From positions 154,523 through 218,522 of the forward strand of contig CACNDI010000002.1 of NCBI GenBank assembly GCA_902619165.1: a stretch of 64,000 bases of DNA. Direction: 5' to 3'. Positions within the stretch are counted from its first letter, which is position 1; every line of letters starts with the position of its first letter. The notes beneath the pieces were generated by a model, which searched no databases, was not told the DNA's origin, and saw only the letters and a list, made by a program, of their open reading frames with translations. The DNA is from an uncultured Alphaproteobacteria bacterium (lineage in GTDB: Bacteria; Pseudomonadota; Alphaproteobacteria; Rhodobacterales; Rhodobacteraceae). The position numbers and the translations under genes are program-made. Positions 35,841 through 45,631 of this stretch are shown in pieces.

Positions 35841-36707
35841 CTAAGATAGTTTCGCTTTAATCTGTTCTATATATATTCGCTGGATTTTTTTAACCATATC
35901 TCCAACTAATCCACTTCCCACACATCTTCCATTCACTTCAACAACGGGTAGCACGAAACCAGTAGCTGAGGTAAGAAAAACCTCTTGTGCATCCATCAAA
36001 TCGTCAATGTTGATCTTTTGCTCCTTGATTTCGATATTATTTTTTTGACAAAATTTTATTACAGAAGACCTAGTAATACCTCCTAGGATATCATTTGACA
36101 AACTTGGTGTAATAATTCTTTCGTCTTTAAAAATAAATACGTTACTTGATGAGCCCTCATTAATGAAGCCACCTTGAACAAGGAGGCTATCATCAACACC
36201 TTCTTGGACCGCATGAGTTTTTGCTAATGATTGCGCAAGAAGTTGAGTAGTCTTTATATCTCTTCTACGCCACCTATCGTCAGGCACTGTTATGATTTTT
36301 ATGCCCACTTTACTAGCTGCATTATTTAAAATTTGTTTTTCTTGTGTGAATATTACTACGGTAGGTAATAATGACTTTTTTGCGAAATTAAAGTCCCTCT
36401 CTGCAACGCCCCTTGTGACTTGAACGTAACAAAGTCCTTCTTTTAGCTGATTTTCGTTTATTAATTTTTTTTGAATTTGAAAGAAGTCTTCTTCTTGAAA
36501 ATTATTTTCAAGGTTCAAATGAGCCAGCGATCTAATAAGTCTGGCAAAATGCTCTTTCCAGTCTACTAAATTACCGTCAAGAACAGCGGTTACTTCGTAA
36601 ACAGAGTCAGAGAATAAAAAACCTCTGTCAAAGACTGAGATTCTAGCTTCATTTTTTGAAAAGAATTCCCCATTCACATATACCCTTTGATTGTTTTTTT
36701 CTTGCAA
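35841..36707 (-). CDS. dat: Class IV aminotransferase, probable D-amino acid transaminase
   Basis: A 288-residue fold-type IV PLP enzyme: YVNGEFFSKNEARISVFDRGFLFSDSVYE at the start, KTTQLLAQSLAKTHA carrying the PLP lysine, and EGSSSNVFIFKDERIITPSLSNDILGGITR. The opening matches D-alanine aminotransferases, but branched-chain aminotransferases and aminodeoxychorismate lyases share the fold. D-glutamate or D-alanine supply for peptidoglycan is the likely role. It is 18 bases downstream of an unrecognised gene. Confidence 0.8.
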   Translation of the reverse strand: MQEKNNQRVYVNGEFFSKNEARISVFDRGFLFSDSVYEVTAVLDGNLVDWKEHFARLIRSLAHLNLENNFQEEDFFQIQKKLINENQLKEGLCYVQVTRGVAERDFNFAKKSLLPTVVIFTQEKQILNNAASKVGIKIITVPDDRWRRRDIKTTQLLAQSLAKTHAVQEGVDDSLLVQGGFINEGSSSNVFIFKDERIITPSLSNDILGGITRSSVIKFCQKNNIEIKEQKINIDDLMDAQEVFLTSATGFVLPVVEVNGRCVGSGLVGDMVKKIQRIYIEQIKAKLS

Positions 36708-36725
36708 TGTGAGCTTTAAGTCCTC

Positions 36726-37058
36726 TCAGCCTTTACACATACCTTGCAATACGTAATCGGAGGGTTGCGTTGTCTTTGAAAGAGTATACCTTTTATATTC
36801 ATACTTCGTGATATACTCATTGCTTTCCATCATCACCAATAGACCCTGAGCAAAAAATTTACCAAGCTTGTAGATATCCACTAATCCCCGCAACTTCGGA
36901 ACGATACTTGTTTCAACTTCTAAAAAATTCTCGTCAAAAAAAGAAATAGGGTATTTTTTCCCTTCGAATTTGATAAAAAAATGGACTTGCTCTTTGGTTC
37001 GTGCCAAGCCTTTTTTCATAGGATAGTTTTTTATCGATTTTACTAAATAATCATCCAT
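36726..37058 (-). CDS. Hypothetical protein, unrecognised
   Basis: A 110-residue protein I do not recognise. It is basic at the start (KSIKNYPMKKGLARTKE), then alternates hydrophobic strands (VHFFIKFEGKKYPISFF, LRGLVDIYKLGKFFAQGLLVMME, TKYEYKRYTL), suggesting a small beta-rich domain. There is no signal peptide or membrane segment. It lies 27 bases after the alpha/beta hydrolase gene and 18 before the aminotransferase gene on the same strand, so it is likely expressed with them. Coding is supported by spacing and by the orderly gene-to-gene fit. Confidence 0.6.
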   Translation of the reverse strand: MDDYLVKSIKNYPMKKGLARTKEQVHFFIKFEGKKYPISFFDENFLEVETSIVPKLRGLVDIYKLGKFFAQGLLVMMESNEYITKYEYKRYTLSKTTQPSDYVLQGMCKG

Positions 37059-37085
37059 GTTTTCTGATCCATAATTTAATAGATA

Positions 37086-37862
37086 TTAATCCGATTTTAA
37101 AAATTTTGAAACTATTTCTAGAAATTTTAGGGGTTTTTCAACATGAACCCAATGCCCAGCTTTAGCTACAGGAGCAAACTCGCACAATGGGAAACTTTCT
37201 TTAATCGTCTCTTTATGCTTTGTTACACCATATTCTGATAATTCACCATATAAGAAAAGAGACTCGGTATTAGAGACACCATTTATAACTGGAAACTCAC
37301 TAATGGCCACAGAATTCCTAATTAAAGATGTTAAATTAACACGCCAATAGAAACTTTTTTTTTTGTCCATCTTTAAGTTTTGCATTAGAAAAGATCTGAA
37401 ACTGATTTCCTCGAAATATTTAGAAAGCTTTGTGTCAATTTCAGATCTCGTGTTGAACCTGCCAAGATCAAGCGAAGATAAAGTTTTTAAATAATTTTTA
37501 AAATTTGGCGGATAAGCTACTGGTGCTATATCTACTATAATTAACTTCGACAAAAAACCCTGATAAAGCTTGTCTAAAACCATCGCAGTCTTGCCACCCA
37601 TTGAATGCCCTATCACGGAGCAATTAGCTATTCCCTGTTCTTCAACAAGTTTTTTCACGTCCTCTGCTAGATCGAAATAAGTATGCTTGTCACTCCATTC
37701 TGACTCACCGTGGTTTCTAAGGTCAATAAGCAAGACGTGGAAACCAAGATCTGCAAGAGATTTTCCAATGCCAAACCAATTTCTTTTCGATCCTAAAAGT
37801 CCATGCAGAATAACTACATTGCTACCGTTACCCGCTCCAAAACGGCTATAAGCTAATCGCAT
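37086..37862 (-). CDS. Alpha/beta hydrolase (YbfF-like esterase)
   Basis: A 258-residue hydrolase with HGLLGSKRNW (oxyanion loop), LIDLRNHGESEW, the nucleophile elbow GHSMGGKTAM (Ser near residue 103), and the C-terminal histidine in AGHWVHVEKP. The pattern is that of YbfF-type esterases acting on acyl thioesters or short esters; the physiological substrate is unknown. It starts six bases after the iron-containing dehydrogenase ends. Confidence 0.82.
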   Translation of the reverse strand: MRLAYSRFGAGNGSNVVILHGLLGSKRNWFGIGKSLADLGFHVLLIDLRNHGESEWSDKHTYFDLAEDVKKLVEEQGIANCSVIGHSMGGKTAMVLDKLYQGFLSKLIIVDIAPVAYPPNFKNYLKTLSSLDLGRFNTRSEIDTKLSKYFEEISFRSFLMQNLKMDKKKSFYWRVNLTSLIRNSVAISEFPVINGVSNTESLFLYGELSEYGVTKHKETIKESFPLCEFAPVAKAGHWVHVEKPLKFLEIVSKFLKSD

Positions 37863-37868
37863 TTAATC

Positions 37869-39044
37869 TTACCAAATCGAGTGATATATGTCGTAAGCAT
37901 CTTGTTCAGTAACCTCTCTAGGGTTATTTACCAACAATCTGGTTTGCTTCATAGCATCTTTTGCCATTGACGCGCAGGCATCTTCCGGAATTGAAACATC
38001 TCGCAATTTCTGGGGTAGTCCCAGCTCTTTAGATAAATCACTCAGTTTTTCGATAAACAACGATGCATTCGTTTGGTTATTATTCCCCATCTCTTCACTT
38101 GGAAAAAGAAAAGGATAAAGCTCTGAATATTTTTTAGCTGCCCAAACATCTACTGCATTGAACCGTAGCACTCCTGGAAGTACAAGAGCATTCGATAATC
38201 CATGGGTTATATGAAAACTCCCCCCAAGTGGATAAGCTAGAGCATGGACTGCGGCTACAGGAGAATTTGCAAAAGCCATTCCAGCTAACATTGATCCAAG
38301 TAACATTTTTCCTCTCGCTTCTAAGTTTTTTGGATCCGAGACTGCTATTTTAATTGAGCTCCCCAATAGAACCAAGGCCTCCTTTGCAAGGATGCCAGAC
38401 ATAGGGTTATTATTTTTATTTTTTGATGCATAGGCTTCAATTGCATGCACCATCGCATCAATTCCGGTGGCGGCAGTAGTTGCTGCCGGCAATCCTAAGG
38501 TTAAAACAGGATCTAATACTGCGAAGTCTGGAAGGATGATTGGCGAAGAAACCCCCCTTTTTTCATCACCATCCACGGTGATAATTGAAACAGGAGTAAC
38601 CTCGGACCCAGTTCCAGCAGTGGTTGGAATTAAACATAAAGGTAATCTGGGGCCTGAAGCGTTCCCTACCCCCCATGCGCTTTCTAAATTTTCTCCTGAC
38701 CCCAAAACTAGAGCAGTTAGCTTGGCAACATCCATTGAAGAACCTCCGCCAAATCCTATAACTCCAGTACAAGCTATTTCTCTTCCAAAATTTATTGCCT
38801 TTTCCAAAGTTTTTAATGATGGATCCGCCTCTACATCATCAAATACCCTTACTTTTGCATCATACTTTTCAAGATTTTTGAGTAAATCCTCATAAAGTCC
38901 TAACTTGGTTAACCCTTTATCAGTGACAAGAAGAATTCCATCACCCATTAATTTAGAAAATGGATCCGCGTCTTTTGCCACGTTAGGACCGTAAATAATT
39001 CTAGGCGTGGTATTAAAATTAAATGAGGTAATTTCTTCAATCAT
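37869..39044 (-). CDS. Iron-containing alcohol dehydrogenase
   Basis: The 391-residue group III dehydrogenase has the nucleotide loop GFGGGSSMDVAKL, PTTAGTGSEVT, and metal ligands in DAMVHAIEAY and HALAYPLGGSFHITHG. Members use NAD(P) and a divalent metal on primary alcohols, butanediol, lactaldehyde or 4-hydroxybutyrate; the substrate cannot be fixed here. It appears to lead the minus-strand group ADH-hydrolase-hypothetical-aminotransferase. The 120-base gap before argG holds both promoters. Confidence 0.88.
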   Translation of the reverse strand: MIEEITSFNFNTTPRIIYGPNVAKDADPFSKLMGDGILLVTDKGLTKLGLYEDLLKNLEKYDAKVRVFDDVEADPSLKTLEKAINFGREIACTGVIGFGGGSSMDVAKLTALVLGSGENLESAWGVGNASGPRLPLCLIPTTAGTGSEVTPVSIITVDGDEKRGVSSPIILPDFAVLDPVLTLGLPAATTAATGIDAMVHAIEAYASKNKNNNPMSGILAKEALVLLGSSIKIAVSDPKNLEARGKMLLGSMLAGMAFANSPVAAVHALAYPLGGSFHITHGLSNALVLPGVLRFNAVDVWAAKKYSELYPFLFPSEEMGNNNQTNASLFIEKLSDLSKELGLPQKLRDVSIPEDACASMAKDAMKQTRLLVNNPREVTEQDAYDIYHSIW

Positions 39045-39164
39045 GGTAAACCTTTCTAATCTTGTTTATAATATTTTACACAATTTAAAAACTATGTTCT
39101 AAGTTTGGATAGATAGACAAACACTGTCAATCACAGAAATTGTTGTAAGGAAAGGACCCCATAC

Positions 39165-40385
39165 ATGGCACAAAAGAAAAGAGTAGTTCTTGCTTTCTCT
39201 GGCGGGCTTGACACCTCAGTTATATTGAAGTGGCTACAAACTGAGTTAGACTATGAGGTAGTTTGTTTTACCGCTGATCTTGGGCAAGGTGAGGAACTAG
39301 AGGCTGCTCGAGATAAAGCTCTCTTACTCGGGATTAAACCAGAACATGTTTTTATTGAAGATCTCACTGAGGAGTTCGTTAAAGATTATGTTTTCCCGAT
39401 GTTTAGATGCAATACAGTTTACGAAGGTCAATACTTGCTGGGAACATCAATTGCAAGGCCGCTCATTTCAAAGAGGTTGATAGAGATTGCTGATATTGTC
39501 GGTGCGGAAACAATAAGTCACGGTGCTACAGGAAAAGGAAATGATCAGGTACGATTTGAATTGGCAGCATACTCTCTAAATCCAGATATAAAAATTATTG
39601 CACCCTGGAGACTCTGGGACCTCAGTAGCAGGACAAAATTAATCGATTTTGCCGAAAAGCACCAAATTCCTATTGCTGCAAATAAAGTAGGGGAACCCCC
39701 TTTTTCAGTGGATGCTAATCTATTACACACATCTTCAGAAGGTTTAATCTTGGAAAATCCAGAAGATGAAGCTCCAGAGTATGTATATCAGAGGACAAAT
39801 GATCCAGAAAAAGCACCTGATAAACCCGATTACATAAAAATCAGCTTTAAGAATGGAGATCCAATAAAAATTGATGACAAAGAATACTCACCTGCAAACT
39901 TACTCAAAAGACTTAATGATCTTGGTAGACTGCATGGAATAGGAAGGCTCGATTTAGTAGAGAATAGATTCGTGGGAATGAAATCGCGAGGTGTTTATGA
40001 AACACCAGGAGGAACTATACTCTTACAAGCTCACAGAGCAATTGAAAGCCTAACGCTAGATGGAGGATCTGCACATCTGAAAGACGATATAATGCCAAGA
40101 TACGCTGAGTTAATTTATAATGGTCTTTGGTTTACCCCTGAAAGAGATCTCTTACAGACCCTAATTGATAAAAGCCAGGATAGTGTTGAAGGAACTGTAA
40201 AAATGAAATTGTACAAGGGAAGCTCTCACGTTGTAAGCAGATCATCATCAAAGAGTTTATACTCCAAACAATTAGTAACTTTTGAGGACGACGAAGGTTA
40301 CTATAATCAAGGTGATGCAGAAGGATTCATAAAGCTTAAAGCACTTCGCTTACGCGAACTGGCGCGAAGGAGTAAAAAAGACTAA
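39165..40385 (+). CDS. argG: Argininosuccinate synthase
   Basis: The 406-residue enzyme starts [21 protein letters not shown] (PP-loop), with [16 protein letters not shown] and [17 protein letters not shown]. It joins citrulline and aspartate using ATP; argH at 21 kb completes arginine synthesis and carB at 47.5 kb supplies carbamoyl phosphate. AAGGAAAGG precedes the ATG. Its stop overlaps the yggT stop by four bases. Confidence 0.96.
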   Translation: MAQKKRVVLAFSGGLDTSVILKWLQTELDYEVVCFTADLGQGEELEAARDKALLLGIKPEHVFIEDLTEEFVKDYVFPMFRCNTVYEGQYLLGTSIARPLISKRLIEIADIVGAETISHGATGKGNDQVRFELAAYSLNPDIKIIAPWRLWDLSSRTKLIDFAEKHQIPIAANKVGEPPFSVDANLLHTSSEGLILENPEDEAPEYVYQRTNDPEKAPDKPDYIKISFKNGDPIKIDDKEYSPANLLKRLNDLGRLHGIGRLDLVENRFVGMKSRGVYETPGGTILLQAHRAIESLTLDGGSAHLKDDIMPRYAELIYNGLWFTPERDLLQTLIDKSQDSVEGTVKMKLYKGSSHVVSRSSSKSLYSKQLVTFEDDEGYYNQGDAEGFIKLKALRLRELARRSKKD

Positions 40386-40669
40386 TAGAAGTTTCCAATG
40401 TTATTTCTTATAATTATTTGTAGTGCCAAAATAGCTATAAAAACAATCAAAGGAGCAAAGTCGATGGCACCAGTGTAGGGCATACGACGTCTTATCGGAC
40501 CATATAACGGCTCTAACACTTGGTTTATGCCACGCCAAATCTGATTAATAAGTGGTTGATGAATATTAAGAATATTGAAGTTTATGAGCCAACTTAAAAC
40601 AATTTGAGCTATGATGATGTACTTCAAGACATCTAGTAACATGTGGACAATTTGAAGTAACGATATCAA
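40382..40669 (-). CDS. YggT family membrane protein
   Basis: A 95-residue protein with two membrane helices (about 8-28 and 68-88) separated by [28 protein letters not shown], the YggT-family signature. YggT proteins are linked to osmotic tolerance and envelope or division functions in some bacteria; the biochemical role is uncertain. Single gene, convergent with argG and divergent from the UMF1-type transporter. Confidence 0.85.
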   Translation of the reverse strand: MISLLQIVHMLLDVLKYIIIAQIVLSWLINFNILNIHQPLINQIWRGINQVLEPLYGPIRRRMPYTGAIDFAPLIVFIAILALQIIIRNNIGNFY

Positions 40670-40764
40670 AAATAAACTCCCATAAAAAATTGTATTACAT
40701 TGTAAAGATAATTAATAATTAATAAAATAAAAACACAAAAATATAAACGAATTGCAGGCCATAA

Positions 40765-42090
40765 ATGAAAAATAAGCTAAAGGTATACTCATGGATGCTG
40801 TACGATTGGGCTTGCCAACCTATACATACTTTGATTGCCACTTTTATATTTGGTCCGTATTTTGTGCAGGCGGTGGCAAAAAACCCTGTTGAGGGCCAAG
40901 CACTAATTGGGATGGCCGTGACAGTTTCTGGAATAGTTGTTGCTATCTTTTCGCCGATTTTAGGGGCGCTGGCGGATCAAACTCAGAAAAGAAAGCCGTG
41001 GATCCTATTATTTTCTGTCTTTTTTGTAATTTCCACTTTTTCTTTGTGGTATGCCGAGCCAAACCTCGAGAATACTTTCTGGGTTTTATTTGCATATACT
41101 GTTGGTTTTATTGCAGCCGATTTTTCGACAGTTTTCACGAATGCTATGATGCCAAGTCTTGAGAAACCAGATAAGCTTGGCAAGCTATCAGGAGCGGGAT
41201 GGGGACTAGGTTACTTAGGTGGATTAGTATCTCTTGTCATAATGTTGGGCCTATTCGTTGAACAAGAAAATGGGTTTACATTGCTAGGTAGCAATCCAGC
41301 ACTAGGATTAGACGCTGCTGACAGAGAAGGCACCAGAGTTGTAGGGCCTTTGACAGCCTTTTGGTATGTTTTATTCATGATGCCATTTTTTGTGTTCGTA
41401 CCCGACGTAAAGATGACAACACCAACTCAACTAAATGTAAAAAAAGCGATTAAACACCTATTTTTAAATATTATTGACTTAAGAAATCAACCTTCTTTAG
41501 GTTGGTTTTTAGTGGCTTCAATGTTTTACAGGGATGCTATGAATGGAATTTTCTTCTTTGGTGGAATCTATGCAGCAGGCGTATTAGAGATGAGCACCGT
41601 ACAACTCGGTATTTTTGGAATTTTAGCAGCTGCAACTGGTACTATTGGAGCGTATTGGGGTGGAACTTTGGACAGCAAGTATGGCTCTAAATTTTGTGTT
41701 AGTATTATGCTTGGAGGACTTCTAATTGTTACACTCGTGATATTTGGGTTAAGTAGATCAAAATTCTACGGATTACCTTTGGACCCCAAGTCGAATACTC
41801 CAGATATAATATTTTATATAGCTGGAGGCTTACTTGGGTTTGTAAGTGGGCCTATCCAATCAGCGTCCCGCACATTATTAATTTTCTTAGTTGATGAAAA
41901 ACAGATAACCGAAACGTTTGGACTCTACGCCCTTGTAGGCAGAGCAACAGCATTTTTAGCTCCGGCTCTAATTACTTGGTTCACTTTAGCGAGTGGGTCA
42001 CAGCAAATCGGTTTAGTGCCGATTATTATTTTATTGTTTATAGGGTGGTATTTACTTCGTTTTGTAAATGTTAAGAATTTAGCGTTATGA
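40765..42090 (+). CDS. UMF1-type major facilitator transporter
   Basis: The 441-residue protein has about twelve hydrophobic segments and starts KVYSWMLYDWACQPIHTLI, the YDWA opening of the UMF1/Atg22-like MFS branch; LGALADQTQKRKPW is the MFS cytoplasmic loop between helices 2 and 3. Yeast Atg22 exports amino acids from the vacuole; bacterial substrates are mostly unknown. It overlaps the following secreted-protein gene by four bases (ATGA), so the two are coupled. Confidence 0.83.
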   Translation: MKNKLKVYSWMLYDWACQPIHTLIATFIFGPYFVQAVAKNPVEGQALIGMAVTVSGIVVAIFSPILGALADQTQKRKPWILLFSVFFVISTFSLWYAEPNLENTFWVLFAYTVGFIAADFSTVFTNAMMPSLEKPDKLGKLSGAGWGLGYLGGLVSLVIMLGLFVEQENGFTLLGSNPALGLDAADREGTRVVGPLTAFWYVLFMMPFFVFVPDVKMTTPTQLNVKKAIKHLFLNIIDLRNQPSLGWFLVASMFYRDAMNGIFFFGGIYAAGVLEMSTVQLGIFGILAAATGTIGAYWGGTLDSKYGSKFCVSIMLGGLLIVTLVIFGLSRSKFYGLPLDPKSNTPDIIFYIAGGLLGFVSGPIQSASRTLLIFLVDEKQITETFGLYALVGRATAFLAPALITWFTLASGSQQIGLVPIIILLFIGWYLLRFVNVKNLAL

Positions 42091-42980
42091 AAAACATTGT
42101 TTTTATCTTAATCATTTTTTTTGGGGCAATATCCACACTTAAAGCTGATATTAAGAAATGGAAGTTAGAACAAGTTGGTTTTTTGAATATTGATAGAAAC
42201 GAAAAAGATTATGGTGGGTTTTCTGGCCTTCTAATTAAGAATGCGGGGACCGAGGCTTTAGTTGTCACTGATAAGTCATTTTTTTTTGTTCTGGAATTGC
42301 GTCGTGATGATAATGACTTTCTAACCGGATATTCGGTAATAAAAAAGGGCCGAATATTGTCTAGCAAGGGCGAACATTTAAATGGTCGTAATACAGACAG
42401 CGAGTCAATCGCTATGGATGCAAACAATAATTATTTTATTTCTTTTGAGTCAAATCACAGAATAATGATGCATACAGAAGTTGAGGGCAAAGGTATCTTT
42501 GTTCCTAAACATCCAATGTTCAGAAAACTATCTGTGAATAAAGGGATAGAGGCTCTAGCAATTGATAATGAAAATCGCTTGATCGCCATACCAGAAAAAC
42601 CCCCCTTAGGCATTTCTGATATCCCGATTTTCAGATTACAAAATAATAAATGGGAAATTATCAAATATGTAAAAATAGAGGACAACTTTCTAGTTACCGA
42701 CGCAGAGATTTTACCTATGGGCCTTTTATTGATACTGGAACGCAAATTCTCATGGACCCAAGGCTTTAAAACAAGATTTAGGTTAATTTCTTTAGATAAG
42801 TTTGATAATACAGAGCCAATAATTGTTTTTACCTCAAACTCTAATCAGTTTGACAATTTGGAGGGCATGACTTTTTGGAAAGATAAAAAAGGTGAAATGC
42901 GCATTCTAACGGTATCTGATGACAACTTTCATCCCTTGCAGCAAAGTGAAATAAGAGAATTTTTTTTAAAATATGAATAA
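42087..42980 (+). CDS. Secreted phytase-like esterase-domain protein
   Basis: A 297-residue protein with a signal peptide ([15 protein letters not shown]) and the pattern of the esterase-like activity of phytase family (PF13449): [65 protein letters not shown], and DNLEGMTFW. Such beta-propeller proteins are exported. Enzyme activity is not shown for most members. Translational coupling to the UMF1-type transporter suggests a joint envelope role, which is inference. Confidence 0.75.
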   Translation: MKNIVFILIIFFGAISTLKADIKKWKLEQVGFLNIDRNEKDYGGFSGLLIKNAGTEALVVTDKSFFFVLELRRDDNDFLTGYSVIKKGRILSSKGEHLNGRNTDSESIAMDANNNYFISFESNHRIMMHTEVEGKGIFVPKHPMFRKLSVNKGIEALAIDNENRLIAIPEKPPLGISDIPIFRLQNNKWEIIKYVKIEDNFLVTDAEILPMGLLLILERKFSWTQGFKTRFRLISLDKFDNTEPIIVFTSNSNQFDNLEGMTFWKDKKGEMRILTVSDDNFHPLQQSEIREFFLKYE

Positions 42981-42997
42981 TACTTGAAGGAAATACT

Positions 42998-43825
42998 ATG
43001 GAAAATAAAGAACTAGAAAACGTTATCGAAACCTCTTGGGAGAGCAGAGACGAAATAAATGAAAATACAGTTGGGAAAACTAAAGAAGCTGTAGAACAAA
43101 CTTTAAATCTACTAGGGAACGGTACTTTGAGAGTGGCAGAAAAAAAGGCCTCAGGTGAATGGGCGGTGAATCAATGGACAAAAAAAGCAGTTCTATTAAG
43201 TTTTAGGCTTAGAGAAATGGAATTACAAAAAGGCGGGCCACAAAATTCAACCTGGTGGGATAAAGTGGATAGCAAGTTTAAAGACTGGGGTGAAACTGAG
43301 TGGAAAAAAAAGAATTTCCGAGCCGTTCCTAACACGGTAGTTAGAGCATCAGCCTTCATTGGTGAAAATGTTGTTTTAATGCCCTCTTTTGTAAATCTTG
43401 GTGCATATGTTGATAGTGGGACAATGGTCGATACTTGGGCAACGGTTGGATCTTGTGCTCAGATAGGAAAAAATGTCCACCTTTCAGGTGGAGTAGGAAT
43501 AGGAGGTGTATTAGAGCCTATGCAAGCATCACCTACTATTATAGAGAATAATTGCTTTATAGGAGCAAGGTCCGAAATTGTAGAAGGCTGTATTGTCAGA
43601 GAGGGAGCTGTAGTAGGCATGGGTGTGTTTATTGGAAAATCTACAAAAATATTTAATAGAGAAACTGGTGAAACAACATATGGGGAAATACCTCCTTACT
43701 CCGTGGTTGTCTCAGGTTCTATTCCATCTAAAGGAGGAGTAAACCTTTATTGCGCTGTAATAGTCAAACAGGTCGATGAAAAAACAAGGAGTAAAACTTC
43801 TATAAATGATTTATTACGAGACTAA
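42998..43825 (+). CDS. dapD: 2,3,4,5-tetrahydropyridine-2,6-dicarboxylate N-succinyltransferase
   Basis: The 275-residue enzyme has the N-terminal helical domain and the left-handed beta-helix hexapeptide domain (about 105-240: [46 protein letters not shown]). It makes N-succinyl-2-amino-6-ketopimelate in the succinylase route to DAP. GAAGGAAA precedes the ATG. dapE follows two bases later. Confidence 0.95.
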   Translation: MENKELENVIETSWESRDEINENTVGKTKEAVEQTLNLLGNGTLRVAEKKASGEWAVNQWTKKAVLLSFRLREMELQKGGPQNSTWWDKVDSKFKDWGETEWKKKNFRAVPNTVVRASAFIGENVVLMPSFVNLGAYVDSGTMVDTWATVGSCAQIGKNVHLSGGVGIGGVLEPMQASPTIIENNCFIGARSEIVEGCIVREGAVVGMGVFIGKSTKIFNRETGETTYGEIPPYSVVVSGSIPSKGGVNLYCAVIVKQVDEKTRSKTSINDLLRD

Positions 43826-43827
43826 TC

Positions 43828-44988
43828 ATGACTAAATTGATAGATGATCCTGTAGCGTTGACAAAAAAACTTATTAGTTTTAGGTCAATTACTCCAGACG
43901 ACGGTGGGTCTCTAGAATTTATTTCTTCATTTGTTGAGCAGTTAGGTTTCCAAACAAAAGTTTCCTCTACCCAAGGTGTAACAAACCTTTTTGCACGGTG
44001 GTCTCCAAAGTCAGGTTTCAAAAGAACACTGGCCTTTAATGGGCATGTAGATGTAGTTCCACCAGGAGAGGAAAGTTTATGGGATAGCGATCCATTCAAT
44101 GGTGATATTAGGAACGATCGAATTTTTGGTAGAGGCTCAGTAGATATGAAATCTTCTGTTGCGGCGTTCCTTGTTGCGCTTAAGGAAATCATTGAGGAAG
44201 AAGAGCTTAGTTGCTCTTTCGTGCTATTAATCACGAGTGATGAGGAAGATCACGCTGAATACGGTACGAAGGAACTTTTGAAGTGGGCTTTTAAAAATAA
44301 CGAATCTTTTGACCACTGTCTCGTTGGTGAGCCTACCTCCTCCAAGTTGGTGGGCGATACTATAAAAATTGGTAGACGTGGTTCGTTAAGCGGATTTATA
44401 GTTTGTAAAGGAAAGCAAGGTCATATAGCTTATCCTGACAAAGCAGTTAACCCAGTCGAAGCTCTAATTCTCTTTCTCAGCAAATTAAAGTCCCTTAAGC
44501 TAGATGAAGGTAGCGATTTTTTTGAGCCCTCTAGCTTGAACATCTCAACAATAGATACAAAAAATGACGCATTAAACGTTATACCTGAGAATTCTTATGC
44601 TAACTTTAACGTGCGTTTTAATGATCAGCATTCATGCTTATCGCTAACAAAAAAAATAGACTCACTTGTCACCAAGCATAATGAAGAAACTAATGCGACT
44701 CTGGAAATTAAGTATAAATGTTCTGGTGAAAGCTTTTTGACTGAGCCAGGTCAACTTTCAGACCTGTTAGCTACTTCAATAAAAGAAATAGCAGGTGTAA
44801 AATGTAAACTTTCCACTGGAGGCGGCACATCAGATGCTCGATTTGTGAGGGAATACTGCCCGGTTATAGAATTTGGTTTAGTTGGCGATACTATGCACCA
44901 AATTAATGAAAATACTAAGGTCGACGATATTGTTTTGCTAAAAGATATATATAAAAATTTTTTGAAAAACTATAATAAGAGAGTGTAA
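43828..44988 (+). CDS. dapE: Succinyl-diaminopimelate desuccinylase
   Basis: The 386-residue zinc metallopeptidase (M20 family) has FNGHVDVVPPG with the first metal His, GRGSVDMKSSVAAF with the bridging Asp, TSDEEDHAEYGTK with the catalytic Glu, and STGGGTSDARFV. It removes succinate from N-succinyl-LL-DAP. It lies between dapD and the epimerase gene, all within two bases of each other. Confidence 0.95.
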   Translation: MTKLIDDPVALTKKLISFRSITPDDGGSLEFISSFVEQLGFQTKVSSTQGVTNLFARWSPKSGFKRTLAFNGHVDVVPPGEESLWDSDPFNGDIRNDRIFGRGSVDMKSSVAAFLVALKEIIEEEELSCSFVLLITSDEEDHAEYGTKELLKWAFKNNESFDHCLVGEPTSSKLVGDTIKIGRRGSLSGFIVCKGKQGHIAYPDKAVNPVEALILFLSKLKSLKLDEGSDFFEPSSLNISTIDTKNDALNVIPENSYANFNVRFNDQHSCLSLTKKIDSLVTKHNEETNATLEIKYKCSGESFLTEPGQLSDLLATSIKEIAGVKCKLSTGGGTSDARFVREYCPVIEFGLVGDTMHQINENTKVDDIVLLKDIYKNFLKNYNKRV

Positions 44989-44990
44989 AA

Positions 44991-45401
44991 ATGATTGGAA
45001 AACTGAACCACATCGCTATAGCAACACCCAAATTAGATGAGGCTGTAAAAACCTATAAAAATATGCTAGGGGTAAAAATAAGTTCTCCAATCGATCAAAT
45101 GGATCATGGCGTTAAGGTAGTATTTATTGAACTACCAAATACCAAGATAGAATTGCTAGAACCACTCGGAGAAAAAAGCCCAATAGAAAACTTTCTTGAG
45201 AAAAATAAAAAAGGTGGGATACACCATATTTGTTTTGAAGTAGAGGACATAAATAGTGCTATTTTGAGCCTAGAAAAAGATGGAGCAACTGTATTAGGCG
45301 ATGGAGAAGCTAAAATTGGTGCGCATGGTAATCCAGTAATTTTTCTGCACCCTAAGGATTTTAATGGCACTCTCATCGAGTTAGAGGAAGTCAAACAATG
45401 A
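44991..45401 (+). CDS. mce: Methylmalonyl-CoA/ethylmalonyl-CoA epimerase
   Basis: The 136-residue VOC-fold protein starts KLNHIAIATPKLDEAVKTYKN with metal-binding His6-type residue, GGIHHICFEVEDI with the second His pair, and ends GTLIELEEV with a metal Glu. Methylmalonyl-CoA epimerase serves propionyl-CoA to succinyl-CoA conversion, and the same enzyme acts on ethylmalonyl-CoA in the ethylmalonyl-CoA pathway. It overlaps the DUF1467 gene by four bases. Confidence 0.9.
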   Translation: MIGKLNHIAIATPKLDEAVKTYKNMLGVKISSPIDQMDHGVKVVFIELPNTKIELLEPLGEKSPIENFLEKNKKGGIHHICFEVEDINSAILSLEKDGATVLGDGEAKIGAHGNPVIFLHPKDFNGTLIELEEVKQ

Positions 45402-45625
45402 CAATAACATCTGCAATAGTACTATTATCAGTTTACTGGTTTATTATTTTATTTATCATTTTACCTATAAATGTTACCACCCAAAATGACGAGAGAAATA
45501 TCATTGAAGGGACCGCACCTTCATCGCCAGTAAATCCTAATCTCAAACGCAAGTTTTCTATTACCACGATAGTATCTATTATTCTTTGGGTGCCGACCTG
45601 TTTTATAATCAATCTATTCTATTAA
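45398..45625 (+). CDS. DUF1467 family small membrane protein
   Basis: A 75-residue protein with two membrane helices (about 4-25 and 50-72), between them LPINVTTQNDERNIIEGTAPSSPVNPNLKRK, the DUF1467 pattern. The family is alphaproteobacterial, unknown in function, and typically adjacent to the epimerase gene, as here (ATGA overlap). Confidence 0.82.
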   Translation: MTITSAIVLLSVYWFIILFIILPINVTTQNDERNIIEGTAPSSPVNPNLKRKFSITTIVSIILWVPTCFIINLFY

Positions 45626-45631
45626 ATGAAT

